This document shows positions 26,132 to 35,375 of a stretch of 64,000 nt of DNA, one piece after another. The DNA is from Spirochaetales bacterium UBA6872 (GTDB lineage: Bacteria > Spirochaetota > Spirochaetia > Sphaerochaetales > Sphaerochaetaceae): positions 1 through 64,000 of the forward strand of contig DKCO01000055.1 in NCBI GenBank assembly GCA_002452215.1, given 5' to 3'. The notes under the pieces are model-generated. The model was not told the DNA's origin and ran no database searches. It worked only from the letters and a program-made list of their open reading frames with translations. Both the position numbers and the translations under genes were made by a program. Position 1 is the stretch's first letter; each line of letters opens with the position of its first letter.

Positions 26132-27475
26132 CTAATATGCAAGTTTTCCAGCAACAAGCATTCTATTGAACATTTCACGTGCTTTTTCTACAGGAATGTT
26201 TACAAGAGGATCCAACAAAAGTGCTTGGAAGAGTTTCTCATCATCGTTGTCCCAAATAGCATCGAGAGCGATTTGCTGTTCATCGGATATTCTTCTTACC
26301 ATATCCTGTATTGCAAGTGGTGGGTCGGATGAGACGATAGCTGTGATTGAGTCTTGGCTGATTCGTCCAATGCTTTCTACAACTCTTCCCTTTGGGAGAT
26401 ATGAAATCTGGCCTTCATTTGGTCTGTTGATGTTTGTGATCAAATCCTTCTCCCCAAGCAGTGCCATCATTATATCAACGCCTTCTTCTCCGCTGGCTTT
26501 CGCAACAAGTTCCTCGTCTGTGAATACCTTCTCTCTCTTTTCTTTTGCTGTCTTCAGTCTCCATTGATAAGGAGTTCTAACAACGCCGAGTTTGTTAAGA
26601 TAACTTTCATCTCTCAAGAACCATGGAACGAATTCAGACAAATGCCTATCTCCGGCAGCACCAAGAGCACCAAAGGACTTGAGAAATTCGAATGCCACAA
26701 GTTGATCGCAATCAAACCACTTCTCATCTCTTATTCGCTCCTTTGCTATTGCTGTGTGGTCTGAGAATGTATCCTTGTCGTTAGCTATCTTCTTCACAAG
26801 AGGCATTAAGTCATGTCCTTGCCACCAAGCACCTGTTATGAATGTAAAGTGGTTCACGCCAGTTAGGTCGACTCTGATTTCACGCCTGTTGGGCAAAGGA
26901 ACATCAAACTCCTTCTCGACTATTTTGCAAAGCACATCCTCTGTGTGGAATACCTCATGACAACATCCAAAGGCTTTGATTTTTGGAAATTGCCTGTATA
27001 GTGATGCTGTGCAAAGTGTCATTGGGTTTGTGTAGTTTATTACCCAAGCGTCTGGACACACTTTCTCAATTGCTTTTGCGAATTGGAAGAAAAGAGGCAA
27101 TGCGCGCTTGGCTCTTATCAAGCCTCCGGGACCTGTCGTATCACCAACAGTTTGCAAAATACCATATTCTTCTGGAATGCATAGGTCTGCATAGCGGCAC
27201 TCTGTTTTTCCCGGCTCGATCGTTATCAAAACGAGATTTGCACCTTCAAGGGCTTTTTCAAGATTGTCTTCAGCGATAAACGAGAAGCGATTTTCGCCTC
27301 CATTTATCTTGAGCATTCTATTGCCAACTTCAACATTGTTTCTTGCTGCTTCCTTGTCGATATCGTGCAAGACAACAGTGCCAGCAATTTCTTTATTTAG
27401 GGCAAGATCCTTCATGAAGTTTATAGCCCAAAGACGGCTTCCACCTCCGATGATGCATATCCTTGCATTTTTCAT
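26132..27475 (-). CDS. GH4 glycosidase, alpha-galacturonidase/glucuronidase type
   Basis: A 447-residue NAD+- and Mn2+-dependent family 4 glycoside hydrolase acting in the cytoplasm. The Rossmann start is ICIIGGGSRLWA; GDTTGPGG and NYTNPMTLCTASL follow; the metal-binding signature is CHEV (CCHEVFHT). In GH4 the CHEV subgroup contains alpha-glucuronidase and LplD-like alpha-galacturonidase, so a uronide substrate is likely. AAAAGGAG precedes ATG. It is divergent from the two-component genes and near a CUT1 transporter, which suggests uptake and splitting of uronic-acid disaccharides. Confidence 0.87.
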   Translation of the reverse strand: MKNARICIIGGGSRLWAINFMKDLALNKEIAGTVVLHDIDKEAARNNVEVGNRMLKINGGENRFSFIAEDNLEKALEGANLVLITIEPGKTECRYADLCIPEEYGILQTVGDTTGPGGLIRAKRALPLFFQFAKAIEKVCPDAWVINYTNPMTLCTASLYRQFPKIKAFGCCHEVFHTEDVLCKIVEKEFDVPLPNRREIRVDLTGVNHFTFITGAWWQGHDLMPLVKKIANDKDTFSDHTAIAKERIRDEKWFDCDQLVAFEFLKSFGALGAAGDRHLSEFVPWFLRDESYLNKLGVVRTPYQWRLKTAKEKREKVFTDEELVAKASGEEGVDIMMALLGEKDLITNINRPNEGQISYLPKGRVVESIGRISQDSITAIVSSDPPLAIQDMVRRISDEQQIALDAIWDNDDEKLFQALLLDPLVNIPVEKAREMFNRMLVAGKLAY

Positions 27476-27560
27476 TTTCTGTCTCCTTTTATATGTTTAT
27501 TTTACAATGATCCTCTAATTCCTTTCATATATGCTTTTTTTTACATAATTGAATCATATT

Positions 27561-27591
27561 TTGACATATTGAAGTCATTTGATGATATAAT
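27561..27591 (+). promoter_or_regulatory. Candidate promoter giving a leaderless response-regulator mRNA
   Basis: TTGACA (27561-27566) and TATAAT (27586-27591) are both perfect but separated by 19 bp. The -10 box ends 7 bases before ATG 27599, so transcription would start at or next to the start codon. Confidence 0.5.
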
Positions 27592-27598
27592 TTTCGGC

Positions 27599-28339
27599 AT
27601 GTATAGCTTGGTGTTAGTGGATGATGAGATTGAGCAATTGCATGGGCTAGCTGAATTCTTTCCATTCGAGGATGAAGGGTTTTACCTAAAAGGTATATAT
27701 GATGACAGCACAGAGGCCTTGGAGATGATAAAGGAATTAGGCTGCGATGCGATTCTTACAGATATTAGAATGCCTGAGATCACTGGCTTGGATATTGCTA
27801 AGGCTGTGCAAGAGCTGCCGGAGCCTCCAATAGTATTGGTAATCAGCGCATATGATGATTTTGAATATGCTCGTGAGGCTATGCGTTACGGAGTCCATGA
27901 TTATCTATCGAAGCCAGCGTCATTCGATGAAATAAAGAAAGCCTTGAGGCGGATAAAGCAGGAGCTTGATATCAGAGCCAATACATCATATGAAATAGAA
28001 CCAGCGAATTTGATCGAGAAAGCGACTTATATAATAGAGACAAGTCTTAGTACAGCATCGCTTAAGAAAGTCGCAGATGAACTGGGTATTAATATCTCTT
28101 ACTTGTCACGCCTTTTCAAGGAAAAGACTGGTGAGAATTTTCAGGATATGCTTCTCAGAATAAAAATAGAGAGGGCTAGGAAATTGCTATCAGGATATTC
28201 AAATTATACGAATTCCGAGATTGCAAAGACATTGGGCTATCAAGATACGCAGAACTTTTGTCGCGCATTTAGAAAGATTACAGGCGTAAGTCCTCAAGCG
28301 TATCGCAAAGAGATTATTGAAAAGAATGCGAAGCAATAG
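27599..28339 (+). CDS. Response regulator with AraC-type DNA-binding domain (YesN-like)
   Basis: A 246-residue regulator. The receiver domain (~1-120) starts MYSLVLVDDE, has the phospho-acceptor Asp in ILTDIRMPEITG and the conserved Lys in DYLSKPAS. The C-terminal AraC domain (~145-240) carries two helix-turn-helix motifs (LKKVADELGINISYLSRLFK; IAKTLGYQDTQNFCRAFRK). ATG 27599 is the natural start of the receiver; no Shine-Dalgarno precedes it. It pairs with the kinase downstream (14-bp overlap) and probably activates the neighbouring ABC transporter genes. Confidence 0.92.
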   Translation: MYSLVLVDDEIEQLHGLAEFFPFEDEGFYLKGIYDDSTEALEMIKELGCDAILTDIRMPEITGLDIAKAVQELPEPPIVLVISAYDDFEYAREAMRYGVHDYLSKPASFDEIKKALRRIKQELDIRANTSYEIEPANLIEKATYIIETSLSTASLKKVADELGINISYLSRLFKEKTGENFQDMLLRIKIERARKLLSGYSNYTNSEIAKTLGYQDTQNFCRAFRKITGVSPQAYRKEIIEKNAKQ

Positions 28340-29957
28340 ATTCCTTAGACTTTATTTATCATATTTGATTCCGATTCTCGTAGTGGTTGCGATCCTCGGT
28401 GGAGGCTCGTCGCTCATAACGCGTTACATTGTAAATAGGAATGTTGAAGAAAACGCAAGAGGCCAATTGAGACAAATCATGACATACTATGAGACTATAC
28501 TCGATGGCATGGATGCATTGACGCTTCAATTTTCGTCGAATAGTGAAATAAGCAGACGGTTTCAAGCTATCACAAAAGAATTATCTGTGGACTACAACGA
28601 GTATCGTGAGAGTATAATCCTTGAAGGTTTTGTCAGCTCTATAATGAATTCAAGGGAATTGATTGAAGACATATATATCTACGTAGAGAACCCTCGCAAA
28701 TTGATATTATGCTCTCAATATGGCTTTGCCAACTTGGATGCTAATGAGAACAAAGAGTGGGTGGATGAGTATATGGTAAGTACCCATTTGGATAGCAACA
28801 GCTCAACGCTTTTCAAGAATTTCATAAGAATATCGCGACCTATTACCAATTCGGTTGGAAAACAAATTGGTGTAATAATCCTTGATTTGAAAAAGGATTC
28901 GCTCGTAAAATCAATGCCTCTTTCCAACAATGCATCGCTATCAGTTTATTCTGAGAGTGGCGAGCTTTTGTTCTCCGCAGGCGATAGCGATCCTGATTCA
29001 ATGATATTCTCGGATAAAGCCGAAGGGCATGGATGGTCTTATAACTTGATGTATGCAAAGAAGGAATTGTACTATACAAGCAATGTCCTTCTTGCTTATA
29101 CGATTCTTTTGACAATTCTTTCTGTCTTGCTTGCGTTCTTCTTAACAAAGCAAGCGCATAAGAAGGAAGTAGCATTCTTGAAAGTCCTGATTGAAAAATT
29201 CAACCAAAAGCCCAATAAAGGAGAGCTTGATCAATACACAGATGTATATGATTACGTTAACTACCACATAATACAGACGTTTTTGGAAGGCGATTATATG
29301 AAATTGCAAAAGGAGAGAGCTGAGTACAGAGCTTTGCAATTGCAATTGAATCCGCATTTTCTATTCAACACTCTCGATACTATAAACTGGAAAGCAATCA
29401 GGCTTCTCGGAGGAGAGAACGATGTTTCTTCGATGATCCAACTTTTGAGCAAATTGTTGCAATATACACTCAGGTCCAATCTTGATGGAGTTGAGTTGAG
29501 CACCGAGATCGAGCAATCAAAAAGATATCTTGCAATCCAGAAATACAGATTCCAGGATAAATTCAACTACAGCGAAAGCATTGATCAATCGCTATTATCT
29601 CAGCATGTTCCATCTTTGTTCCTTGAACCGCTTTTGGAGAATATCTTTGTGCATGCTTTTCAGGGAAGGAAAGTTGTGAATGTTTTCCTAAAGATATCGA
29701 AGAAGACAAATGATTTGATGGAAATACAGATAATCAACGATGGCAAAGAGCTTAGCCCTGATGAAGTTAGAGTATTGAACGAAGAGGGCGAGGATATTCT
29801 TGTCAGGAAAAAATCCATGGGCATTGCAAATACTAGAAAAAGGCTTGATCTGTTCTACAAAGGCAAAGCAAGCCTTGAAATAAAGAGCCTAGAGGGGATT
29901 GGAGTCGAAGTTTTGATCATATTGCCAATAGATGCAAGCAAGGCCAATCCCCTTTAG
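28326..29957 (+). CDS. Sensor histidine kinase (YesM/LytS type)
   Basis: A 543-residue membrane kinase. TM1 lies at ~10-32 and TM2 at ~254-276, enclosing a ~220-residue extracytoplasmic sensor. A linker/HAMP-like stretch follows, then the His_kinase domain with QLQLNPHFLFNTLDTINW (phospho-acceptor His) and the HATPase domain with LFLEPLLENIFVHAF and MGIANTRKRLDLFY. YesM-like kinases with AraC-type regulators usually control carbohydrate ABC transporters. The start ATG 28326 overlaps the response-regulator gene. It converges with the permease gene at 29966. Confidence 0.92.
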   Translation: MRSNRFLRLYLSYLIPILVVVAILGGGSSLITRYIVNRNVEENARGQLRQIMTYYETILDGMDALTLQFSSNSEISRRFQAITKELSVDYNEYRESIILEGFVSSIMNSRELIEDIYIYVENPRKLILCSQYGFANLDANENKEWVDEYMVSTHLDSNSSTLFKNFIRISRPITNSVGKQIGVIILDLKKDSLVKSMPLSNNASLSVYSESGELLFSAGDSDPDSMIFSDKAEGHGWSYNLMYAKKELYYTSNVLLAYTILLTILSVLLAFFLTKQAHKKEVAFLKVLIEKFNQKPNKGELDQYTDVYDYVNYHIIQTFLEGDYMKLQKERAEYRALQLQLNPHFLFNTLDTINWKAIRLLGGENDVSSMIQLLSKLLQYTLRSNLDGVELSTEIEQSKRYLAIQKYRFQDKFNYSESIDQSLLSQHVPSLFLEPLLENIFVHAFQGRKVVNVFLKISKKTNDLMEIQIINDGKELSPDEVRVLNEEGEDILVRKKSMGIANTRKRLDLFYKGKASLEIKSLEGIGVEVLIILPIDASKANPL

Positions 29958-29965
29958 GATTCTGT

Positions 29966-30808
29966 CTAGTTTTTCATTCCTGTTGTTGCAATTCCTTCTA
30001 CAAAGTACTTTTGAGCGGCAAAGAAGAGGATTACAGGAGGTGCGATTGCTACAATTGACATTGCCATGATTTGGTTCCAGTCGAACTCTGCTCCAATATC
30101 CATTGTCATCCTAAGTCCAAGTGCAACAGGGAACTTGTCGACTGAGTTTATGTAGATAAGGACTTCCAAGAAGTTGTTCCATGTCCAAACGAACTGGAAA
30201 ACTATCACAGAGAATATTGCAGCCTTACATAACGGGAGCAATATCCTGCATAGGATCTTAAGGCTATTGCACCCATCTATTTTTGCCGATTCGTCAAGCT
30301 CGCGAGGAAGTCCTCTGAAGAATTGAACCATCATATAGTTGAAAAAAGATGAACAAGCAAACAAAGCTGGCATCCAAAATGGCATATATGAGTCAAGCCA
30401 ACCGAATTTCTTAAAGAGGATGTATCTTGGAATGATAATTACAGTTGACGGCAGCATCAATGTCGACAGCATCAAAATGAATAATGCCTTCTTGAAAGGG
30501 AATTCAAAGCGAGCAAAGCCATAACCAACCAATGTCGAAGATAGTACTGTGAAGAATACTGTAGGGATTACCAATAGCATCGAATTTAGCAAGAATGTTG
30601 AAAAGCCATATTTTCCTGTCCCTTTCCATCCAGCCTCAAATGCTCCAAACACAGGATTCTTTGGAAGAATTCCAATAGTTCCGAAGATCTCATCATTTGT
30701 TTTGAAGGCAGCACCAATCATCCACAAAAGAGGGTAGATCATTATATAAGCGAGAAGTATAAGGAATATATAGGATATGATTTTTTGTATAGGTGTTTTC
30801 TTTCTCAT
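29966..30808 (-). CDS. CUT1 carbohydrate ABC permease (MalG-like)
   Basis: A 280-residue inner-membrane permease with six predicted TM helices. The EAA loop contacting the ATPase reads ELDESAKIDGCNSLKILCRILLP in part, matching the MalG subfamily. The C-terminus ends YFVEGIATTGMKN, as in MalG-type proteins. I chose ATG 30808 behind GGAG; upstream in-frame codons lie inside the partner gene. It is last of three genes (binding protein, MalF-like, MalG-like) and overlaps the MalF-like gene by 4 bases. No ATPase is encoded, as usual for CUT1 systems sharing an MsmX/UgpC-type ATPase. Confidence 0.92.
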   Translation of the reverse strand: MRKKTPIQKIISYIFLILLAYIMIYPLLWMIGAAFKTNDEIFGTIGILPKNPVFGAFEAGWKGTGKYGFSTFLLNSMLLVIPTVFFTVLSSTLVGYGFARFEFPFKKALFILMLSTLMLPSTVIIIPRYILFKKFGWLDSYMPFWMPALFACSSFFNYMMVQFFRGLPRELDESAKIDGCNSLKILCRILLPLCKAAIFSVIVFQFVWTWNNFLEVLIYINSVDKFPVALGLRMTMDIGAEFDWNQIMAMSIVAIAPPVILFFAAQKYFVEGIATTGMKN

Positions 30809-31707
30809 GTTTGGTCTCCATAGTGTACCCAGGATTGCGATGAGCCGAATGTCATGGATGTGAAAATCATGATAATCACGAAGAGAATCCAAGAAAGAGC
30901 TGACGCATATCCCATTTTGAAGAATTTGAATCCCTGGTCATATAGCATAAGACCATAAAGATATGTGCTCTTTAACGGTCCACCTTGCGTAATTACATAA
31001 GCTGGCGTGAACTCCTGGAATGCATTGATCATTTGCATAATCAAATTGAATAGGACAATAGGCGATAATTCTGGAAGTGTAATAGATGTGAACTTTCGTA
31101 GTGTGCGAGCCCCATCTATCTCAGCAGCTTCATACAAGCATGTTGGTATATTCTTCAATCCAGCTAGAAAAAGAAGCATTGAGGAGCCAAATTGCCATAC
31201 TGTTACAAGCCCAATTGTAGGAAGCGCAAAAGATGGATTTCCCAGCCAATCAGGCCCATGTATTCCTATTTTCAACAATAGGCCGTTGATTATGCCTTTT
31301 TGCATGAAAAGGTATTTCCATAGAATCGATATAGCAACAGATCCTCCAAGGATAGATGGAAGATAGTAAAGTGTTCTGAAGAAGTTTATTCCCTTGATCT
31401 TTTGATTAAGGATTATAGCAATCAAAAGCGCAAATGCAATTTTGCAAGGAACAGCCATCAATACATAGAAGAATGTAACTTTAAGCGAGTTCCAGAACTC
31501 TTGCGTCTTAAACGCTTTTGCATAGTTTGATATCCCTACAAAATGCGATTTGCCAATCATTGAGAAATCTGTAAAGGAATAGATCATCGAATTTATAAGA
31601 GGGATAAGTTGCAAAACAAGGAAACCCAGAATCCATGGGAGAATGTAAATAAGTCCTGAGAATTGGTATTTTTGTTTATGTTTGGTTTTCATCATAGTGT
31701 GTTTCAT
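30805..31707 (-). CDS. CUT1 carbohydrate ABC permease (MalF-like)
   Basis: A 300-residue permease with about six TM helices. It starts with a basic cytosolic stretch, then IYILPWILGFLVLQLIPLI. The EAA loop is LYEAAEIDGARTLRKFTSIT (conserved Glu-Ala-Ala and Gly). It forms the transport channel with the MalG-like subunit. AAGG lies close before ATG 31707; ATG 31695 is an alternative. It follows the binding-protein gene after 54 bases that contain a stem-loop. Confidence 0.92.
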   Translation of the reverse strand: MKHTMMKTKHKQKYQFSGLIYILPWILGFLVLQLIPLINSMIYSFTDFSMIGKSHFVGISNYAKAFKTQEFWNSLKVTFFYVLMAVPCKIAFALLIAIILNQKIKGINFFRTLYYLPSILGGSVAISILWKYLFMQKGIINGLLLKIGIHGPDWLGNPSFALPTIGLVTVWQFGSSMLLFLAGLKNIPTCLYEAAEIDGARTLRKFTSITLPELSPIVLFNLIMQMINAFQEFTPAYVITQGGPLKSTYLYGLMLYDQGFKFFKMGYASALSWILFVIIMIFTSMTFGSSQSWVHYGDQT

Positions 31708-31726
31708 TTGCCTTGTTAAGAGAAAA

Positions 31727-31747
31727 GCCCTCCCTGCATAGGAGGGC
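31727..31747 (-). terminator. Stem-loop between binding-protein and permease genes
   Basis: GCCCTCC/GGAGGGC forms a 7-bp GC-rich stem; on the minus strand it is followed by TTTTCTCTT. Such elements usually protect the binding-protein mRNA or partly terminate, giving an excess of binding protein over permease. Confidence 0.65.
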
Positions 31748-31761
31748 CAGTAAGAGCTTTT

Positions 31762-33036
31762 TTATAGTGAGCTCAAAGTCTCGTTAAGGTGCGAGATCAT
31801 CTTCTTTCCAGCCTCCTCAGCTGTTATTTTCCCAAATCCGAATTCATCGATTACATCTTGCATTGCTTGCATAATCTGTGAATTCATCTGATATGTGCTC
31901 TGAGGATCGCCAGCTTGTGCAACACCGTCATTGGTTGCTTTCTCTGAGAGCTCTGAGATTGCTCCGGATTCAGCAACAGCAGCAAGAGCTGTCTTTGATG
32001 ATGGGATTCCGCGAGCTGTGCCAAGGATTGTTGCAGCATCTTTGTCATATGTCATATATGCAAGGAGATTCAATGCCTCATCTATATTCTTGGAAGACGA
32101 TGGCACTACATAAATCTGTGATGGTCTCATCAAGACACCAGTGTTCTTTGCGCCCTCCATTACAGGTAGCTGTCTTGTCACAAAGTTCTCTCTTCCTCCG
32201 AAATCCTTATACATGCTAGATACCCATGTCCATGCCATGCACATGTTCCCATTTACCCATTCAGGGTTTTCCTGGAACTTCTGGTAGAAAAGTGATGATT
32301 GAGCAAATGGAGCAACTACGTTATTGTCGAACCATTTCTGGAAGTACTCAAATGCCTCGATAGCTTGTTCCTCTGTGAACATTACTTTTCCGTTCTCGTC
32401 GACAACGCCACCAGCAACTTGAGCCATGTATACCTCAAACCAGTATCTTACATGGTCAGGAGTTGCTCCATTCAAGTACCACTCAGGATTGTAATCATGT
32501 AGCTTCTTTCCTAGTGTGACCATGTTATCCCATGTCCATACAGTATTCTCGTCAATGCCTGCAGCCTTTAGCATTTCTGTATCAACAATAAGTGTGTTTA
32601 CATTTGTTCCTGTAGGAAGGCCATAGATTTTCCCATTGTATGAGCAAAAATCCTGAAGGAATTTCTGATCGAATTCGTCAAGATTGATGTTCGTTTCATC
32701 TAGAGCTACAAACACATCTCCCCTTGCGCAAAGCTCCTTGAGCCATGGCTGGTCGATTTGCAACAAATCAGCAGCTGTTCCGCCAGCAACTTGAGTGACG
32801 ACCTTCTGGTAGTATCCATCCCATCCGTTAGGTTCGCCCTCGACAGTGACATTAGGATTTAATTCATGGTATTTCTCCAACGCTGCCAAAGTAGGTGTAT
32901 GTCTAGAGTCTCCGCCCCACCACATCATCCTTAGCTGGATGTCTTTTTGTGACGCGTTCGAATCTTTTTGTCCATTGGCGAATACTGTTGCAACAGAAAG
33001 TGCCAATATAAGCATAAGAATCAGTCCTTTTTTCAT
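31762..33036 (-). CDS. Sugar ABC transporter substrate-binding protein
   Basis: A 424-residue exported protein (family 1 extracellular solute-binding protein). The signal peptide is cleaved around ATVFA/NGQKD. MMWWGGDSRHTPTLAALEKY marks the N-lobe start; AAGIDENTVWTWDNMVTLGKKL and the many aromatic residues are typical of oligosaccharide binders. I start at ATG 33036, behind GGAGG; a longer start upstream has no such site. Next to the GH4 enzyme it may bind uronic-acid-containing oligosaccharides (inference). Confidence 0.92.
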   Translation of the reverse strand: MKKGLILMLILALSVATVFANGQKDSNASQKDIQLRMMWWGGDSRHTPTLAALEKYHELNPNVTVEGEPNGWDGYYQKVVTQVAGGTAADLLQIDQPWLKELCARGDVFVALDETNINLDEFDQKFLQDFCSYNGKIYGLPTGTNVNTLIVDTEMLKAAGIDENTVWTWDNMVTLGKKLHDYNPEWYLNGATPDHVRYWFEVYMAQVAGGVVDENGKVMFTEEQAIEAFEYFQKWFDNNVVAPFAQSSLFYQKFQENPEWVNGNMCMAWTWVSSMYKDFGGRENFVTRQLPVMEGAKNTGVLMRPSQIYVVPSSSKNIDEALNLLAYMTYDKDAATILGTARGIPSSKTALAAVAESGAISELSEKATNDGVAQAGDPQSTYQMNSQIMQAMQDVIDEFGFGKITAEEAGKKMISHLNETLSSL

Positions 33037-33201
33037 TTTACCTCCTGATCGCATGAATCATGCTTGTCTTATTTTAAAGACCAAATCAAAATGCCCGATA
33101 GCATGTTATTTTTTACCAAACAGTGTCATTTTTTGACATTCATAAACCTCTTTTGATTGGTAAGATTTTGTTTTACTATTGAGTATGTGCGTGGAGGTAT
33201 T

Positions 33202-34425
33202 ATGATTGATTTGAAAAACAGTCTTAGCAAAAGATTTATCTATTATACGACTTTCGATACGATGTCAGACCCGTCCAAGAGTGGCATAGAAAGGCCGACT
33301 ACAGCGTCTCAAGAGGTTCTTCTCAATGAGTTGAAAAAAGAACTTGAGGAACTTGGAATCGATACATACTACGGACATGAGAAGGTTTTGATGGGGTCAT
33401 TGAAGGGCAATTGTGGAGACAAAACCATAGGCTTCATGGCTCATGTCGATACAGCAGATGATGTCGAAGGAAACCATGTAAAGGCTCAAAGATGGCAAAA
33501 CTATGATGGAAAGGATATAAAGCTCAATGGCTTAGTATTGTCGCCAGATGAGGATCCAGAGCTTTCAAGATACATAGGAAGCGAGATAATCACAAGCGAT
33601 GGTACAACTCTTCTAGGCTCTGATGATAAAGCTGGCGTTGCAATAATAATGGAAGGGCTCAGCTATTTGGTTGAACACCCAGAGATCAAAAGACCCAATA
33701 TAGAAGTGTACTTTACGCCCGATGAAGAGACCGGCTCTGGTATGTCTCTTTTCCCTTATCAAAGGCTCAAGTCATATTGTTGCTATACTATAGATGGTGG
33801 CACAGAAGGAGTTATTGAAACAGAGTGCTTCAATGCTGCAACTGTCTCTATAAAACTGAAGGGAGTATCTATTCATCTTGGTTCAGCAAGAGGAATAATG
33901 GTTAATGCGATTACTATGGCGTCGCAAATTGTCGCAACGCTTCCGCAAGCTGAGAGTCCTGAGGCCACAGATGGGCGCTATGGATACTATTGCCCATTGG
34001 ATTTCTCAGGAACCGCATCGGAAGCAAAACTCGACATCTTTATCAGAGACTTCGACTTGAAGAACTTTGAGTACAGAATTGAGGCTGTAAAGTCTATTGC
34101 ATCATCCATTGCTCTTTTATACAGAGGCCAGATTGAATGCTCTGTGAAGGTCAGTTACCACAATATGGCAGAAGCTAATGGGAAAAATCCAATGGCTGTC
34201 GATGCAATATATGAGGCAGGAAAGAAGTTGGGCATTGCTATAAAAAGTGAAGTCATTCGTGGCGGAACAGATGGTGCTCGACTTGCTGAGACAGGTGTCG
34301 CATGTCCTAATATATTCACTGGTGGACATAATCTCCACTCTCTGAAGGAGTGGGTTGCTGTAGATGGCATGAATACATCTCTTAACCTTATGCTTGGTAT
34401 AGTTGATTATTGGAGTCAAAAATAA
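33202..34425 (+). CDS. pepT: Peptidase T (tripeptidase)
   Basis: A 407-residue zinc aminotripeptidase of the M20 family. Metal-binding and catalytic motifs: MAHVDTADDVEGNHV, GSDDKAGVA, TPDEETGSG, YTIDGG and the C-terminal GGHNLHSLKEW. Length is normal for PepT. GGAGG at 33193-33197 supports ATG 33202. It is cytoplasmic and releases the N-terminal residue of imported tripeptides. Its stop codon overlaps the start of the next gene by one base (TAATG). Confidence 0.94.
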   Translation: MIDLKNSLSKRFIYYTTFDTMSDPSKSGIERPTTASQEVLLNELKKELEELGIDTYYGHEKVLMGSLKGNCGDKTIGFMAHVDTADDVEGNHVKAQRWQNYDGKDIKLNGLVLSPDEDPELSRYIGSEIITSDGTTLLGSDDKAGVAIIMEGLSYLVEHPEIKRPNIEVYFTPDEETGSGMSLFPYQRLKSYCCYTIDGGTEGVIETECFNAATVSIKLKGVSIHLGSARGIMVNAITMASQIVATLPQAESPEATDGRYGYYCPLDFSGTASEAKLDIFIRDFDLKNFEYRIEAVKSIASSIALLYRGQIECSVKVSYHNMAEANGKNPMAVDAIYEAGKKLGIAIKSEVIRGGTDGARLAETGVACPNIFTGGHNLHSLKEWVAVDGMNTSLNLMLGIVDYWSQK

Positions 34426-35375
34426 TGAAGAAACTTGTCTTGTTCTTTGTTTTATTCTTATCGTTCAGCTTTGTTTTTGCATCAGTTTCATTTTCCCCAG
34501 ATGTTCCGGACGATATCAAACTGATTATAGAGAAAGCTATAGATGAGAACGACAAAGGACGAGATGATATTGATTTTTCGATTTCAAGCTATTCTTACTC
34601 TATAGATGAGAAGGAAAGGATACATCTTTCTTTCGATTTGTCTTTCCTTGACAAGTCTCTTGAATTGGCGTTGGTTTCAAATAATCAAAAGTCACTGAAA
34701 GAAGATATCAACGAAGAGATTGTAAATGCTCTTTTCTATGAGACATCTTTGTATCTTGATAGTGATGAGAAGCTGGATTACATCTACTCTGGGTCTTTTT
34801 CATTCTATCATAAGAAGAACTATAGGCTTGGAAGTTCGTTTGTTTTGAAAGATGCAAATGGCAAGACAAAGGGTTTTTTCGAACTAAAGCGACATCATGG
34901 CGAGGTTGACGAATTGCAATCTGTATTCATTTCGTCTCCAAAGCCTGGAATGATGCTTGAAAGGGCAAGTTCATGGCGCTATGCACTCTATGGTTCAACC
35001 AATTTCTACAAAAAAAACTTTGCTTTTGCGCTTGAATTGAGCACTACAAACATCATCTACCCGTTTTTGCCTGCTGTAACATTTTTGTATGAGAACAAGA
35101 AGGGCACTTCTTCTTTCTATTCGGGCATTGGCATCCAAGCTTATCTCGATATAAGCGACTTGTTGAAGAACTCATTCACATTTATCCAAAATGGCAGAGT
35201 AGGAGCCAGCGCATTTCTTCTCCTTGGGATAAGGGGTGGCGATTTCGTCTATGATGGCATGTATTCTATCTACTATGAGCATAGAGCATTTGCTAAATTC
35301 CTATGGAGAGTAGGTTATATAAAACTCCCAGAGCTTGGGCACTCTATGGTTTTTGGTATTGGAGGCAGTTTTTGA
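34425..35375 (+). CDS. Putative outer-membrane barrel protein
   Basis: A 316-residue protein with a signal peptide (cleavage after FVFA). Residues ~20-110 form a mixed alpha/beta N-terminal part; the rest has alternating strands rich in Tyr/Phe and ends SMVFGIGGSF with a terminal Phe, as in outer-membrane proteins. I recognise no family. GGAG lies 9 bases before ATG 34425. It is coupled to pepT upstream and to the LPP20-like lipoprotein downstream (4-base overlap). Confidence 0.7.
   Translation: MKKLVLFFVLFLSFSFVFASVSFSPDVPDDIKLIIEKAIDENDKGRDDIDFSISSYSYSIDEKERIHLSFDLSFLDKSLELALVSNNQKSLKEDINEEIVNALFYETSLYLDSDEKLDYIYSGSFSFYHKKNYRLGSSFVLKDANGKTKGFFELKRHHGEVDELQSVFISSPKPGMMLERASSWRYALYGSTNFYKKNFAFALELSTTNIIYPFLPAVTFLYENKKGTSSFYSGIGIQAYLDISDLLKNSFTFIQNGRVGASAFLLLGIRGGDFVYDGMYSIYYEHRAFAKFLWRVGYIKLPELGHSMVFGIGGSF

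Noticed and set aside
33124..33138. TGTCA/TGACA inverted repeat upstream of the binding protein and pepT
   Set aside because: The arms are only 5 bp around a T-run; no partner motif was found, so I do not call an operator.
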